Origin: Fibrobacter sp. UWB10
GTDB taxonomy: Bacteria > Fibrobacterota > Fibrobacteria > Fibrobacterales > Fibrobacteraceae
DNA length: 64,000 bases
Assembly: GCF_900182935.1 (NCBI RefSeq)
Contig: NZ_FXUE01000006.1
Coordinates: forward strand, 62,001 to 126,000
Reading direction: 5' to 3'
How positions within the stretch are numbered: the first letter of the stretch is position 1; every line of letters begins with the position of its first letter. Both the position numbers and the translations under genes were made by a program. Positions 42,012 through 53,900 of the stretch are shown one piece after another. The notes under the pieces are model-generated. The model saw only the letters and a list, made by a program, of their open reading frames with translations. It made no database searches and was not told the DNA's origin.

Positions 42012-45000
42012 ATGTTTCGTGAAGTAAAGAAAGAAGAATCGTTTCCGCAAATAGAAGAGCGCGTGCTCGGCTTGTGGGATAAGGATGAATCGTTCAAGAA
42101 GTCGCTGGACTCCCGTCCGGAAACTGAACCGTACACTTTCTACGATGGCCCTCCGTTTGCGACGGGCCTTCCGCACTACGGTCACCTGCTTGCCGGTACC
42201 ATCAAGGATATCGTTCCGCGTTACTGGACCATGAAGGGCAAGAAGGTTCCCCGCGGTTTCGGTTGGGACTGCCACGGCCTTCCGATTGAATCTCTCGTGC
42301 AGAACGAACTCGGTCTCGCGGGCGTTGCCGAAATCCAGAAGCTCGGTGTCGATAAGTTCAACGAAACTTGCCGCGGCAAGGTGCTCAAGTACACCAGCGA
42401 ATGGAAGAAGACCGTGCGCCGCATGGGCCGCTGGGTGGACTTCGACAAGGGCTACAAGACCATGGACAAGAACTTCATGGAATCTGTGTGGTGGGTGTTC
42501 AAGCAGTGCTTCGACAAGGGCCTCATCTACCAGGGCTACCGCATCCAGCCGTACAGCCCGGCTCTCGCTACTCCGCTTTCGAACTTCGAAACGAACCAGG
42601 GCTATAAGGACCGTCAGGACCCGTCCCTGACCCTCATCTTCCCGCTCAACACGGATGAAGCCAAGTTTAAGGACACGAGCATCCTCGTGTGGACGACGAC
42701 CCCGTGGACACTTTATTCCAACTTCTGCATTGTTGTGGGCCCGGACATGGACTACAACCTTGTGGAACAGGATGGCAAGAAGTACTGGATTGCCGCAAGC
42801 CGTACCTCCGCCTACTTCAAGAACCCGAACATCGTGGATACCTGCAAGGGTTCCGAACTCGTGGGCAAGGACTACGAGCCGCTTTCCCGCATTTCCGATG
42901 CATTCGTGACGCCGGACCAGCTGTCCCGCCACTACAAGATTTACCCCGCCGACTACGTGAGTACCGAAGACGGTACCGGTGCCGTGCATACCGCTCCTTC
43001 CTTCGGTGAAGAAGACTTCCAGAAGGGCGCCGAACTCGACCTCGGCCTTTTCGACCCGCTCGATACCGAAGGCAAGTTCACCGACAAGGTCCCGATGTGG
43101 AAGGGCCTGGGCGCAAAGGATGCCGACAAGGAAATTATCCGCTACTTCAAGGAACAGGGCCGCGTGTTCAAGCAGGACACGATTGTGCATAGCTACCCGC
43201 ACTGCTGGCGTACTGGCGTTCCTCTGATTTACCGCGCCCTCAAGACTTGGTTCTTGAAGATCGACGCTCCTGTTACAAGCAAGGACGGCGTGACCAAGAC
43301 TTTGAAGGAATGGATGGTCGAAAACAACCAGACGGTGAACTGGGTTCCGGATCACATCAAGAACGGCCGCTTTGGCAAGTGGCTCGAAGGCGCCCGAGAC
43401 TGGAACCTTTCCCGTAACCGCTTCTGGGGTACGCCGATTCCGGTGTGGCTCTCTGATGACGGCGACATGATTGCCGTGGGTTCTATCGAAGAACTCCAGC
43501 AGCTCACTGGCGTGAAGCTCGATGACTTGCACAAGCACTTTGTGGACAAGCTCACCATCGAAAAGAACGGCAAAGTTTACCGCCGTACGCCGGAAGTTTT
43601 CGACTGCTGGTTCGAATCCGGTTCTATGCCGTATGCCAGCCGCCATTACCCGTTCGAAAACAAGGAACTCGTGGAACGCAGCTTCCCTGCGGACTTCATT
43701 GCCGAAGGCCTTGACCAGACTCGTGGTTGGTTCTACACGTTGACCGTGCTTTCTAACGCTCTGTTCCAGAAGCCCGCATTCAAGAACGTGATTGTGAACG
43801 GTATTATCTTGGCCGAAGACGGCTCCAAGATGAGTAAGTCTAAGCGCAACTACCCGGACCCGAACGACCTCATCGAACGCACGGGTGCCGACGCTATCCG
43901 CTTGTTCATGATCAACTCCGCTGCTTTGAAGGCTGAAGACCTCCGCTTCAGCGAAGAAGGCGTGAAGGGCATCGTGAAGCAGGTGATGTTGCCGCTTTGG
44001 AACGCTGTTGCATTCTTTGTCTCTAACCACAACGCCGATGCCGCCAAGGGCCAGCTCAACTGGAAGCCCGGTCAGGAAGTGAAGAGCGACAACGAACTTG
44101 ACCGCTGGATGCTTGCAACGCTGCAGGATCTCGCTGCCAAGGTCGAAGTGGAAATGAAGGCTTACCGCCTGTACAACGTGGTGCCCGCCGTGATTGCCGC
44201 GGTGGATGACCTCACGAACTGGTACGTGCGCCGCAGCCGCCGCCGTTTCTGGAAGTCTGAAAACGATGGCGACAAGAACGCCGCCTACGCTACCATGTAC
44301 AAGGTGCTCGTAGACTTCTCCAAGATTCTCGCTCCGTTCCTCCCGCTCCTCGCCGAAGAAATCTACCAGATTCTCGTCCGCGAAGTGGATGCCAACGCCC
44401 CGGTGAGCGTGCACCTCTGCGAATTCCCGAGTGCCGACAAGTCCCTGATGGACGAAAAGCTCGTGGAACGCATCGCCATGGTGCGTGGCATGGTCGAAAT
44501 GGGCCGCGTGATTCGTGCTACGAACAACGTAAAGAACCGTATGCCGATTGCCAGCATGACGGTGGTTGCTCACGGTAAGGTCGAAAAGGACGTCGCCGAG
44601 ACCATGAAGGACTTGATCCTCGAAGAACTCAATGTTCGTGAAATGAAGTTCCTTGAAGATGAGACGAAACTCGTGCAGCTCTCCGCCAAGCCGAACTTCC
44701 TCGCTATCAAGGCGAAGGGCCCGGACTATGCGAAGAACATGAAGGTGATTTCCGCCAAGCTGAATTCGCTGACTGTCGATGAAATCAAGGCTCTGCAGAA
44801 TGGCGAAACCATCAAGTTCGACTTTGGTGAAGTCGGTGCCGACTGCTTGATGCTCAACCGCATCGTGGCCGACGGCATGGCTGTGGAAGCTAACCAGCAC
44901 TTCACTGTGGCTCTGGACTTGAAGATTACCGACGAACTCCGCCGCGCCTGCGTGGCCCGCGAACTCGTGAACCGCATCCAGAACCGCCGTAAGGATCAGA

Positions 45001-45197
45001 ACTACGCCATCACCGACAAGATCGAAGTGACGCTGTTCTCTGCAAGCGACGTGTTCAAGCAGGCTGTCGCGGAGAACGAGGCTTACATCGCCGGCGAGAC
45101 CCAAGCGGTCTCTATCAAGTGGGCTGCCGCTGCCGATGGCTTGGAAGCTAACGACGCCGACGGCGAGGCATTCAGCTTCACCACCGTTAAGGCTTAG
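42012..45197 (+). CDS. ileS: Isoleucyl-tRNA synthetase, type 2 (eukaryote-like)
   Basis: Charges tRNA-Ile. The 1061 residues include the class I signature HYGH at 55-58 in PPFATGLPHYGHLLAGTIKDIVPRYW, GWDCHGLPIE, and KMSKS from Lys606. An editing (CP1) domain lies at about 190-400 (WTTTPWTLYSN). The wording of the active-site region and the long C-terminus place it with eukaryotic/archaeal-like type 2 enzymes, such as the mupirocin-resistant MupA, and not with E. coli IleS. The anticodon-binding part begins near 690 (DRWMLATLQDLAAKVEVEMKAYRLYNVVPAV). Strongly biased codons indicate high expression. Confidence 0.95.
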   Translation: MFREVKKEESFPQIEERVLGLWDKDESFKKSLDSRPETEPYTFYDGPPFATGLPHYGHLLAGTIKDIVPRYWTMKGKKVPRGFGWDCHGLPIESLVQNELGLAGVAEIQKLGVDKFNETCRGKVLKYTSEWKKTVRRMGRWVDFDKGYKTMDKNFMESVWWVFKQCFDKGLIYQGYRIQPYSPALATPLSNFETNQGYKDRQDPSLTLIFPLNTDEAKFKDTSILVWTTTPWTLYSNFCIVVGPDMDYNLVEQDGKKYWIAASRTSAYFKNPNIVDTCKGSELVGKDYEPLSRISDAFVTPDQLSRHYKIYPADYVSTEDGTGAVHTAPSFGEEDFQKGAELDLGLFDPLDTEGKFTDKVPMWKGLGAKDADKEIIRYFKEQGRVFKQDTIVHSYPHCWRTGVPLIYRALKTWFLKIDAPVTSKDGVTKTLKEWMVENNQTVNWVPDHIKNGRFGKWLEGARDWNLSRNRFWGTPIPVWLSDDGDMIAVGSIEELQQLTGVKLDDLHKHFVDKLTIEKNGKVYRRTPEVFDCWFESGSMPYASRHYPFENKELVERSFPADFIAEGLDQTRGWFYTLTVLSNALFQKPAFKNVIVNGIILAEDGSKMSKSKRNYPDPNDLIERTGADAIRLFMINSAALKAEDLRFSEEGVKGIVKQVMLPLWNAVAFFVSNHNADAAKGQLNWKPGQEVKSDNELDRWMLATLQDLAAKVEVEMKAYRLYNVVPAVIAAVDDLTNWYVRRSRRRFWKSENDGDKNAAYATMYKVLVDFSKILAPFLPLLAEEIYQILVREVDANAPVSVHLCEFPSADKSLMDEKLVERIAMVRGMVEMGRVIRATNNVKNRMPIASMTVVAHGKVEKDVAETMKDLILEELNVREMKFLEDETKLVQLSAKPNFLAIKAKGPDYAKNMKVISAKLNSLTVDEIKALQNGETIKFDFGEVGADCLMLNRIVADGMAVEANQHFTVALDLKITDELRRACVARELVNRIQNRRKDQNYAITDKIEVTLFSASDVFKQAVAENEAYIAGETQAVSIKWAAAADGLEANDADGEAFSFTTVKA

Positions 45198-45212
45198 TTG
45201 TCAACCCGTTTT

Positions 45213-45250
45213 AAAAAACACTTCATCCGAAAGGGTGAAGTGTTTTTTGT
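45213..45250 (+). terminator. Intrinsic terminator of ileS
   Basis: AAAAAACACTTCATCC pairs with GGGTGAAGTGTTTTTT around a GAAA tetraloop: 13 perfect pairs extended by three, ending in a run of T. It lies 15 bases after the ileS stop. Confidence 0.92.
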
Positions 45251-45321
45251 TGTCCCCAAAAATCCCTCGTAAGTGATGGTTATTTTACCAAAAAATGACG
45301 AAAAACTTACAGTGCTAATAA

Positions 45322-45434
45322 GTGTGAGAAATTGCACTTTTCTTTAGCAAAAATTTACATAAAATTTGCGTTTTTTGCGTTATTTCGCCATTTTTGTGTT
45401 TTTCTTGACCGTTTTGTAAAAAAATAAGTTATTT
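45322..45434 (+). promoter_or_regulatory. AT-rich upstream region of the pseudopilin operon
   Basis: The gap 45251-45476 is AT-rich and noncoding. It contains TGTGAGAAATTGCACT (45325-45340), a partial match to TGTGA-N6-TCACA, and TTGACC at 45405-45410 followed by TTATTT/TATTTT about 18-19 bases on, a possible sigma-70-type promoter. AGGTAGGA precedes the ATG at 45477. Confidence 0.3.
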
Positions 45435-45476
45435 TAATAAGAGGCTGAAAACTTCAAGGCTGTGTAAGGTAGGATT

Positions 45477-46055
45477 ATGCTGTTAGCAAAGCAAAATATT
45501 CGCACAAGAAAAGCTGGTTTTACTCTGGTTGAAGTCCTGGTAGTTGTCACTATCATGGGAATTCTTTCGGCTATGGGTGTTGTGGGCCTGCAGCGTGCCG
45601 TTGCCAATGCCCGCGTTAAAGACGCTGCTGTCAATACCGCAGCCTTTGTTGAACGTGTGGGTAATGAAGCAATCCGCATGTCCTCCGAAATTTGCCTTGC
45701 CCAGAGTGGCGATCAAAAAATTTTAGCGTATAAGGTGGATTCTAAAACAGAATGCCACGGAACGCGAATTGATTCTTTGGTGATTGATGCCCCGAACAAG
45801 TTTACGACTATGGCAGCTTGCGGCATGCCGGCCGATGTCCCCAATATGCTGACATCTACCGATGTTAACAAGCGTTTCTTTAAGCCGAAAACGGGACTTT
45901 CTGCAGTACCGGTTGAAGGGGCAATCTGCATTCAGTATGGTTCCGACCAAATTTTTGGTGCGGCTCGAAAGCTTAAAACGTCCAATTCAGTTAGGGCGCA
46001 ATGGAAGGTCGGAAACGATGTGACTGCAAATGGGGCTGACTGGATGGACCTGTAG
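45477..46055 (+). CDS. Type IV pseudopilin (GspH/FimT-like)
   Basis: A 192-residue minor pilin. The prepilin peptidase site is in RKAGFTLVEVLVVVTIMGILSAMGVVGLQRAV: cut after Gly14, Phe becomes residue 1 and is methylated, and Glu5 is present. The mature part begins with the usual hydrophobic helix; the rest is a variable globular domain with several cysteines (EICLAQ, KTECHG, AACGMP, AICIQYG). It is the first gene of a four-gene unit of minor pilins; order and type match the fimT/pilV/pilW/pilX arrangement of type IV pili. Confidence 0.88.
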   Translation: MLLAKQNIRTRKAGFTLVEVLVVVTIMGILSAMGVVGLQRAVANARVKDAAVNTAAFVERVGNEAIRMSSEICLAQSGDQKILAYKVDSKTECHGTRIDSLVIDAPNKFTTMAACGMPADVPNMLTSTDVNKRFFKPKTGLSAVPVEGAICIQYGSDQIFGAARKLKTSNSVRAQWKVGNDVTANGADWMDL

Positions 46056-46073
46056 TCTTTGGTTAGGTGGTGT

Positions 46074-46589
46074 ATGGCGATGGTGAACAGACATTCGGTT
46101 GTTAGGCCGTGTGCGCGTGGAAAGCGAGGCTTTGGCATTGTAGAGGTACTAATTGCTGCTGCCGTGCTCGGCTTTTTGTACATGGCAGTGATGAACTTGC
46201 AAGGTGGCAATCGTGATGCTCTCCTTCGTATTCGTGGTCGCGATGGTGCGACCGAAGTAGCTCAAAATATTATTGATTCGTTGGGTTCGTTAGGTATTGC
46301 GAGCCTTTCAGATGCTAATCTGGGGGTCGGTGGCGATGGCAAGTTGAATCCCATTGCGATTCCGAATATTGAACGAACATGGAAAGGCCAGCCGGGTGTT
46401 ATTGAACACGACATGAAGGTTGTTTATAACGCCGAAGTTTCTGTATCGCGTGATAATGAGTACATGGTGCAAAATTCCACGATGTTGCAGAATGTTTCTC
46501 ACGTGTATGCGAAACGGCTTGATGTCAAGGTAAGCTGGCAGTTCAAAAACTCGATACAATCTATTGTAGTTTCGGGGGTGATTCGATGA
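46074..46589 (+). CDS. Type IV pseudopilin (PilV-like)
   Basis: A 171-residue minor pilin. The site RGKRGFGIVEVLIAAAVLGFLYMAVMNLQ has the cleaved glycine, a phenylalanine and Glu5. The ATG at 46074 has AGGTGG three bases upstream; the ATG at 46080 (two residues shorter) has better spacing and could be the true start; the TTG at 46059 is unlikely. The globular part is short. Its stop overlaps the next ATG (ATGA). Confidence 0.82.
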   Translation: MAMVNRHSVVRPCARGKRGFGIVEVLIAAAVLGFLYMAVMNLQGGNRDALLRIRGRDGATEVAQNIIDSLGSLGIASLSDANLGVGGDGKLNPIAIPNIERTWKGQPGVIEHDMKVVYNAEVSVSRDNEYMVQNSTMLQNVSHVYAKRLDVKVSWQFKNSIQSIVVSGVIR

Positions 46590-47959
46590 AACCCCTCAAA
46601 AAGTCGGGCTTTACCCTGATGGAACTTCTTGTCTACATGGCGATTGTAGGCATTGTTGTCATTGTCGCTGGACAGGCATTTAGCAATTCGACCAAGTTCC
46701 GCATTCGTACCGACAACATGATTAAGGCTACGCAAGAAGCCGAAAATGTAGGAACACTGTTCAAAGAAGACCTTGAACAGATGGGTGCGAAAAGCTCCAA
46801 GGAATCGAGCGGTGCGGGTGGATCGAGTGACGTGTTTTCGACATTGTCCTTGGCTCAAGATGTTTATATGAAGGCATCCGATGTAGATGCGTCAAATATT
46901 GATAAGTCCTCGTATAAGCTTATTGCGGGCGCCAATGATGAAATCGTCTTTAGGCGCTTCCGATTTGATGATGCCGGACATTTTGTTGCGGTGGAAGAAA
47001 TCGGGTGGTTTGTTGAAAATAAGACATTAAAGCGTTCTTGTCGCACGATATCGCCGTCTTCGGCAGGTATGGATTATTGCCCGAGTGGAAAAACTGCAGA
47101 TCAGGCGAAAGCGGATGCCGTCAATATGGCGACAGGCGTGTCGAAATTCAATGTGACTCCTGCAATGCCTGGTGTACAGGATGGTTCCGTGGGTCAGCTG
47201 TTCCCTTATTGCTCTGCAGAGCCATGCCCCAAGGCTTTCCGTATGGTTGCTCGTGAAGGAGGTGGCGACTATATTGGCCTTACGATTTCTTCTGATGCGG
47301 AAACACACAAGATTGTTCATCTTTCTGGATTCGTAACCAATTATGATAACAATACGAATGCCGTTTCTAGTACTTCGCCAAGAATTAACCAGGTGTATGC
47401 AATCGGAAATTCTGATGGCACTGGTTCTTGGTCGGCTCGTTGTAGCGAAGCAGGCAATCATTTTACGTTAGAAAAGAATACCCTGTACGAATTGTCCTTT
47501 GATATGATAAACAATGCGGATAAATCAAGGATGTTTATCCCGGGAACGGACCACATGGCGGTGGGCTTTAGAACTCAGGACGGTGCCAAGCCTGCTGGTA
47601 TAGATGACTTTATGTTCTTCCCGCCGGCGACGGATCAGGCGTCTGGTACACGGACAATGCGTTTTACGGTTCCCAATAAAATTGAGAATGTTTGCATTGC
47701 CTTTACGTTTGCATGTTATTCACCGTTGGTCGCCAATGGTCGAATTACAATTTCTGACTTGCTGTTGAAAAAAGTTGAAACGGCAAATTACTCTTTTAAC
47801 TACGCTTCGTCCAAGGAATTTCCTATCAAGGACAAGGAACGTGTTAAAGCTTTTAAGATGGAGATGCAAGTAAATCGAGGGGATAAAAATGGTGCTAGCG
47901 GAGAAACGGGAAATGTCGTATTGATAATTCCGACTCCTAGCAATGGTCCGTATGATTAG
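46586..47959 (+). CDS. Type IV pseudopilin (PilW/GspJ-like), large
   Basis: A 457-residue minor pilin, larger than usual PilW. The site KKSGFTLMELLVYMAIVGIVVIVAGQAF has Gly before Phe and Glu5. A Ser/Gly-rich stretch (KSSKESSGAGGSS, about 70-83) links to a large domain with cysteine pairs (CRTISPSSAGMDYC, CSAEPC), and a later part (about 230-400) looks like a beta sandwich of the carbohydrate-binding kind (FTLEKNTLYELSFDMINNADKSRMFIPG, TRTMRFTVPNKIENVCIAFTFACYS). That resemblance is by pattern only. It is coupled to the previous gene by an ATGA overlap. Confidence 0.85.
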   Translation: MKPLKKSGFTLMELLVYMAIVGIVVIVAGQAFSNSTKFRIRTDNMIKATQEAENVGTLFKEDLEQMGAKSSKESSGAGGSSDVFSTLSLAQDVYMKASDVDASNIDKSSYKLIAGANDEIVFRRFRFDDAGHFVAVEEIGWFVENKTLKRSCRTISPSSAGMDYCPSGKTADQAKADAVNMATGVSKFNVTPAMPGVQDGSVGQLFPYCSAEPCPKAFRMVAREGGGDYIGLTISSDAETHKIVHLSGFVTNYDNNTNAVSSTSPRINQVYAIGNSDGTGSWSARCSEAGNHFTLEKNTLYELSFDMINNADKSRMFIPGTDHMAVGFRTQDGAKPAGIDDFMFFPPATDQASGTRTMRFTVPNKIENVCIAFTFACYSPLVANGRITISDLLLKKVETANYSFNYASSKEFPIKDKERVKAFKMEMQVNRGDKNGASGETGNVVLIIPTPSNGPYD

Positions 47960-47972
47960 CGAGGATATCCCC

Positions 47973-50900
47973 ATGCAGACAACATCGAAAATAAATAAAG
48001 CAGGCGTTTCCTTAATCGCTGTACTTTTATTTATGCTTATTGCGACTATCGCCGCAACCGCCACTTGGAAATGGATTTCAAGTGAGGGGCGTTCTAGTGC
48101 GAGTCGTATGCTTAAGCGTGAGGCTTACCAAAGCTCCATTGCTGGAATCGAGAACACCCGAGCGTGGATGACTTTCCATGGTAATGATGTCGGTGCCTTG
48201 ATTAAGCAGTATTACGATAATGGCAATCAACCGATTAAGTTGAACAACCGGTTGACTCCTTGGCTTCGTGCAGACCAGAATTATGATGTTTGGCTGACGG
48301 GTGTTAATACGGAGTCGGCTCATAACTTCAAGTTGAAAATCCTTTCTCGAGGTACTTCGAGAGGGTCTTCTGTGCATACAGAAGCCGCCGTGCTTAATGT
48401 AGATGGTTTGTACCGGGTTAAGATTCCGAGCGAAAGCATTCCGATGGACTTTGATAAGGCCTTCTCGGGAACGCTGACGAATATGACTAACTCACCGACA
48501 ATCGAGTCTGCTATTGTCAATGGTGATTTTTCGGGTAACCAGCCTTCTGTCGACAATGAATTGGTTGTTACGGGTAATGTGACTTTGCAAGGCCCTGTTA
48601 ATGGTGCAAAGGGCTTGGCTGGTGCGGATCTTTATGTGAAGGGTAACCTGACTTTAAATGGCAATACAAATATTGGTGGCCCGGGAAAGGTTGCCTATGT
48701 TGGTGGTGATGTCGTTAAGTGCGAAGGTGGTAGCGAATTCCATCCGAAGGGAGACTTTTTGGTAGAAGGAAGCTTCCCTGCAGATTGTAATATTGAAATC
48801 GATGGAAACATGACTGTCGGTGGAACCCTCTATCGTGATGGTGCTGATAGAAGGTTCAAGATTGGAAAGAACTTGGTGTTCAAGAAAAATGGCGACTTTA
48901 ATTGGACCGGTGTTTCTACCCTGGTGGGTGGCGCTGGTACTCATAAGGAAGGTGTTGGGAAAAAATCCTATTTGGCGAGTGTTTCCGGAAAAGATGCTAG
49001 CAATAACAGAATTGTTAATCTTGGAACGGATATTTATCTTTATTCGTCTTTCCCGGCTCAATATTGTCAGAATGGCTGCGTGATTAGCGATGAAGTCCAC
49101 ATGAATTCGTGCATGAACCGCTGCGCAGGTGGAACTGGCCTTGAGGCAAATACTTATTGTGAAGGCTTTTTCACTTCGTGTGCCGAAAAAGATTATGGAA
49201 CGTATCGTTCTACTATTGGCGTTCCGGATAATCGATATTTCTCGTTTAAGTCTCCCGGCTCGAATGGAAGGGTGAGGTCTACTCGCATTTCTTCGTGGGA
49301 CAGAAACGATAACGTTTTGAAAGATGTCGGTGATGATTATTGGAAAAACATCGATAAGATGAATGCCTATGGTCGTTTGATTAAAGAAGAAACGAATACG
49401 ATTCCTCAGCCGGTTCTCCTTAAGGATTCTACCACTTGGGCGAAGAAATCGGCTAATGCCCGCTGTCGAGAATTGGGATTCTTAAAGGTGGATAAATCCA
49501 ACGCGGGAAAAATTGCTAATGGCGACATGCAAAATGACGATAGCGTGTGGGTTGACCTCAATGATTGCTATCAGAAATTGTCTAACGAAGGCGACCCGAT
49601 TCTTTATAATGGATTTATGGTCGTGAAGTTTGATGGCGGCGCGGGAATGAATATGAAGCAAACCGTCACCGAGGTGTTGAGGGGAAAATATGTTTTCTTC
49701 TTTGAATCTCAAATAAGCGGCGCTTTCTATTTGCCGCCTACGACAGAAGAGACGACAATTATGCTGTTTACTTCGAGAGGTGGCGGAACGCTTTACTCTG
49801 CTAAAACAGATGCAGAACATGTTGGACCTTATGTCTTTAACTATTTCATATACGCAGATGGTGGCACCGAAAGTCAATTGGAATTCAAGGAACTGCAAAT
49901 AAATGGTTCTGTAGTGATGGCCAATGGCAGTAAGGCTGCGATTTCTGATGGTGGCGTGCACTTGAATTATAATAGCAAAGTCCTTTCGGACCTTGCTCAG
50001 GCGGGAATAATTGAACAAAATCCCGAATATACGGCGGTTGTTAATGGTGATGAATCCGCTGCAGGAGGCTCTGGTGTCTCTGTTGCGGGTGGCCATGACG
50101 CATATTTCATTGCGACTGCTCCGCAACTCCATGTTACGCTGGTTAGCCAATCGGAAAGTTCCGAAGAAGCTCCTTCAGGAGCTGCGGCAAATGTCGAAGT
50201 TGCAACGTCGTTTATCGTTCTCCCTCGCGTTATCTATTTGCCTAAGAATCCTTATGGTAAATTGGGCGATTACTTTAGCGTGGTCAACTTGAATGGTGGC
50301 GCGGTTACCAAGAGTATGACAAACGTGTCGGGTTGTACCGAAATTCCGAAAGATCCGAATCTTTTGTATAATCGAACGGAAGGGGCTACGGCAGAATATC
50401 TCGCTCCTGGTTTGTATGAATGTAAGTATACGGCAAATAGCCAAGAGGTTCCGTTCTACGTTAGAGTCCAGAATGAAACGGTGAGCAACGCTCCTTTTGT
50501 TCATTTTATGGACAGTCATCAGGAAATGAGCGCGAATTATGAGGCCCCGCTTAAGTTGAAGTATATTTCGACTACGGGAGCGGAAGCTTTTGAAGTGACT
50601 ATTTCGAAGCCCACGGGCTTGCCTGAATCGTGGGTCGTGACGCCGCAGGCACCATTGAAGGCGGGAACGACTTGCGATGATGCTTCGCCGGAATGTACGT
50701 TCGCATTGCATTTTGATGACCAAAGCCCGCTGACTTTGTTTACGGTGAAAACCATTGATGCCGTCTCTGGAACGGTGGATTTCCAAATTGTCAATTGCTC
50801 GGGTTGCCAACCGGAAAATCCCAGTTCAGAAACCTTCTCGATTTCTAATTCTGTGACGGTGAACCGTTTTGGAATCGCGGAATATTGCGGCGTGGGTGGC

Positions 50901-53900
50901 CCGGGTCATGGAAAGAGCGTTTGCGAACAGGGTGGCTCCTATTATGAAATGGCTCAGGCCGATTGGCCGGATTGTCCTTCGACAGGGACATGGGTTAAGG
51001 CTGTGGGCACCGACGCTTCTGTAACGAACAATTGTTCTGCTAGCGCAACGAATCCTAACGATGCATGGACTTGTGGAAGATCTAGTGATCTTAAGTTGAA
51101 CGCGATTGCATCGGGCGTTCCCGTAGGGTGCTCGGCCATTGTGCCTTCGTATACGTTGCCGATGAGTGCTTTGGAGGCAGATCATAGTTATAGTCTGTAT
51201 GGCTCCTTAAAGCGCGACAAGGTGAATTTCCATGTGGATTTCAAGGGTGACCGTCTGAGTGGAAAAATCATTAGGGTGAGCTCTAACAGGTTCGGTGCCA
51301 CTTATCAAACGTGTGCCTATTCTTCGGCTGGTTGCGATTTTACCTTGTTCTCTGGGGATAATATCACGTTTACCGCTGATGACGATTTAGCCTATTGGAA
51401 GTGCGATGTTGATAACAGCACCGATTGTAAAGAGACCGGAAATAACACTGGAGAAACATTTACCGTTAATGCGTTGACAGGTAATAACCGAGTCGAAGCT
51501 TGGTTCTACCAGAAAGATCAACATTGTTTCTTCGATGAATTTAAAACGGCAAGAGAATGTACTGCAAGCGGTACAGAAAATGAATGGAAATATTGCTTTG
51601 ACTATTGCAGTAGTTCCGGAGATTGTGCTATCGGAAACGGAACTTTTAATGGATATGCCAAATGGCTTGTAATGGGCAACAGTACCCTGCGTGACCGTCT
51701 CCAGTATTCTGATGGAAAAATCTGGTTGGAAAATGGAAACGTTTATGGAAACAAGCTGGCCGATAGAAGTGCATTGAAAATCCTTAGCTCTGTAAATGCA
51801 GGACTTTATGGAACAATGCGTGCTCAGTTTAGGGTGCCCCGATTGATCGGTGACGATAATAAGTCTATTGACGGATCTGGCTTTATGCTTCATTCCGATA
51901 ATGCCGCACAATCGTACCTTATGTTGAATGTGTATGCAAATGCAGACGGTAATCTTATTGCTCGCGTGTGTTTTGGTTCATCTTGTCAAGAAAGTGCGCT
52001 GGCGGAAAATGGCCGTGTGTATAGCACAGATATAGTCACGATGTCTGCGACAATCAGGAGCGCTACAGGAAGCGACTATCTTGATGTCGAAACGATTACG
52101 GGCTATATGGGCAATTACAGAACGGCAACGGCAACATTTGAGCTTTCTTCGCTTGACGGATACGGTGGTACTTTGACGAATGCGAATGAATTTGTCGGCT
52201 TTAGTCTGTCTAGCCCCGACTTTGTGCTCTATGATATTGGCTGGAAGAGTAAAACCTATGAACGAGAATGCTGGGATTCGTATCCTACGGTTAGGTGCTC
52301 GTTCAAGGCCGCTTATGAGGGCGGCGTGGTTCCCAAGGACTCGGTAACGAGACCGTGGGTCGGACTTTCAAGCTGGTTCGATAGAAAGGATTGTACTCCT
52401 CAGTATTGGTACAATGGTGACGATGCGTGCGGTAGAAGCACAACGGGAGAATATTCCGAATGTTTCAGTGATTCGTATGTATTTGATGCTGAAGGGGCGC
52501 ATGGTGTTACGAGTGTCGAAAATAACGTAACAACAGAAACTCGTATGGCCATGGCTATGGTGCAGAATTGCGCGGCATCGCTTTCGGATGCAAATAGGGC
52601 CCTCCTTTATGCAGAACAGGCAAAATGCGGTTCCTTCTGGGTGGGTCACGTTGAACTGTGCAATGAAAAACTCGCCATATTCCCGACGAATACGGACAAT
52701 TCAAGAGTGATTACAACTCATACGAAGAATGCTGAATTGGAATCCTTTGATGCGTATGAACTTTTCGCCTTGAGCGATGCGACTAATATGCGTTCTGCAC
52801 GATTGAAAGTGCTGCTTGCAAATGAATTTGCCAGCGAGGCTGAAATATATCTGCGTAGTCAGGTGAACGGAAGCCCGAATGTCTATTATAGCAAGCCGGT
52901 TGTCACAACGGGCAATGGGACTGTCTTGAACATCAATGTAGATGATGTTTCGGACGTGGAAGGCTTTGATCCTGAACATGTGACCGGTGTGATTGTTAGA
53001 AATCTTGGTGCATATCAGTTTACGGTTGAACAAATCCATATGGATTGTGATTTTGTTCCCCGTGTTGAATGTAGAGATGTTGAATACGATGCGAATAAGT
53101 TCAAGGTGACGGTTAATGTCAAGAATTCGAATAGGGCATCGTCTTATGAAATGACGGTTAAAGAAAACAACCAACTTGTCGATGACTTGAAGATGACTCA
53201 GGATTGTTCTGCAGGAGAGTGCCTGCAAAGCGATGATGAGGACAATATTCTGCTTGTTACCAAGGAATACAATCCCTATGCGATAAACGGAGCAAAGGAA
53301 TATCTCTTTACGGTAAGCATGAAGAATGATGCCGGAGAAGAAGTAGAAAATTCTCCGTGCACGATTTCGCTTTCGCTGACTGATATTGCTGCGTCTTGCA
53401 AATGGAATGAACATCCTGGGGCAGGGCCTTATCACTTGGCTCAGGGGGCCGGATTCCCGCCGTTCCTGTACAGCCTCACGTGCCCAGAAGGAAAATCCTG
53501 TTCTTATGAAATTTTGCTTGACAATGAGAAAATATATGAAGGAACAGGTAACACAAGTGGTTACTCAAGTTTGCCGACATCGGTAACGAATAGCATTAAT
53601 ACGAAGCAAAATCCGTTGGCGGACAAGTCTGAACATACGTTGGTTTTCCGTAGCTCAAACGATGCGGCTACTTTCCCGGCTTGTACAAAAACCTTTAAGA
53701 TTACAAAGCCTGCCAAGGAAAAGGTTGAGTGCAGTCTTTCAAATGCGGAAGAAACGGCTGCTGTTTCTGATGGTGGGGAGTCTATGGCAATTCCGGCTAG
53801 CTCGGTGACGGTGACTGGCTGTGACGATGGTGGATGTACCTATACGATTAAGGATGGTGCGGAAGTCGTTGGCAGTGGCAATTTCACTAGTGGCTATAAT

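Noticed and set aside
41880-45104. Long open frame on the minus strand opposite ileS (about 1070 codons)
   Set aside because: It mirrors the strongly biased codons of ileS on the other strand and has no recognisable domain; such antisense frames are a by-product of codon bias.
47943-47972. Earlier start for the giant pseudopilin
   Set aside because: ATGs at 47943 and 47952 overlap the upstream coding end and lack a ribosome site; 47973 has GAGG at good spacing.
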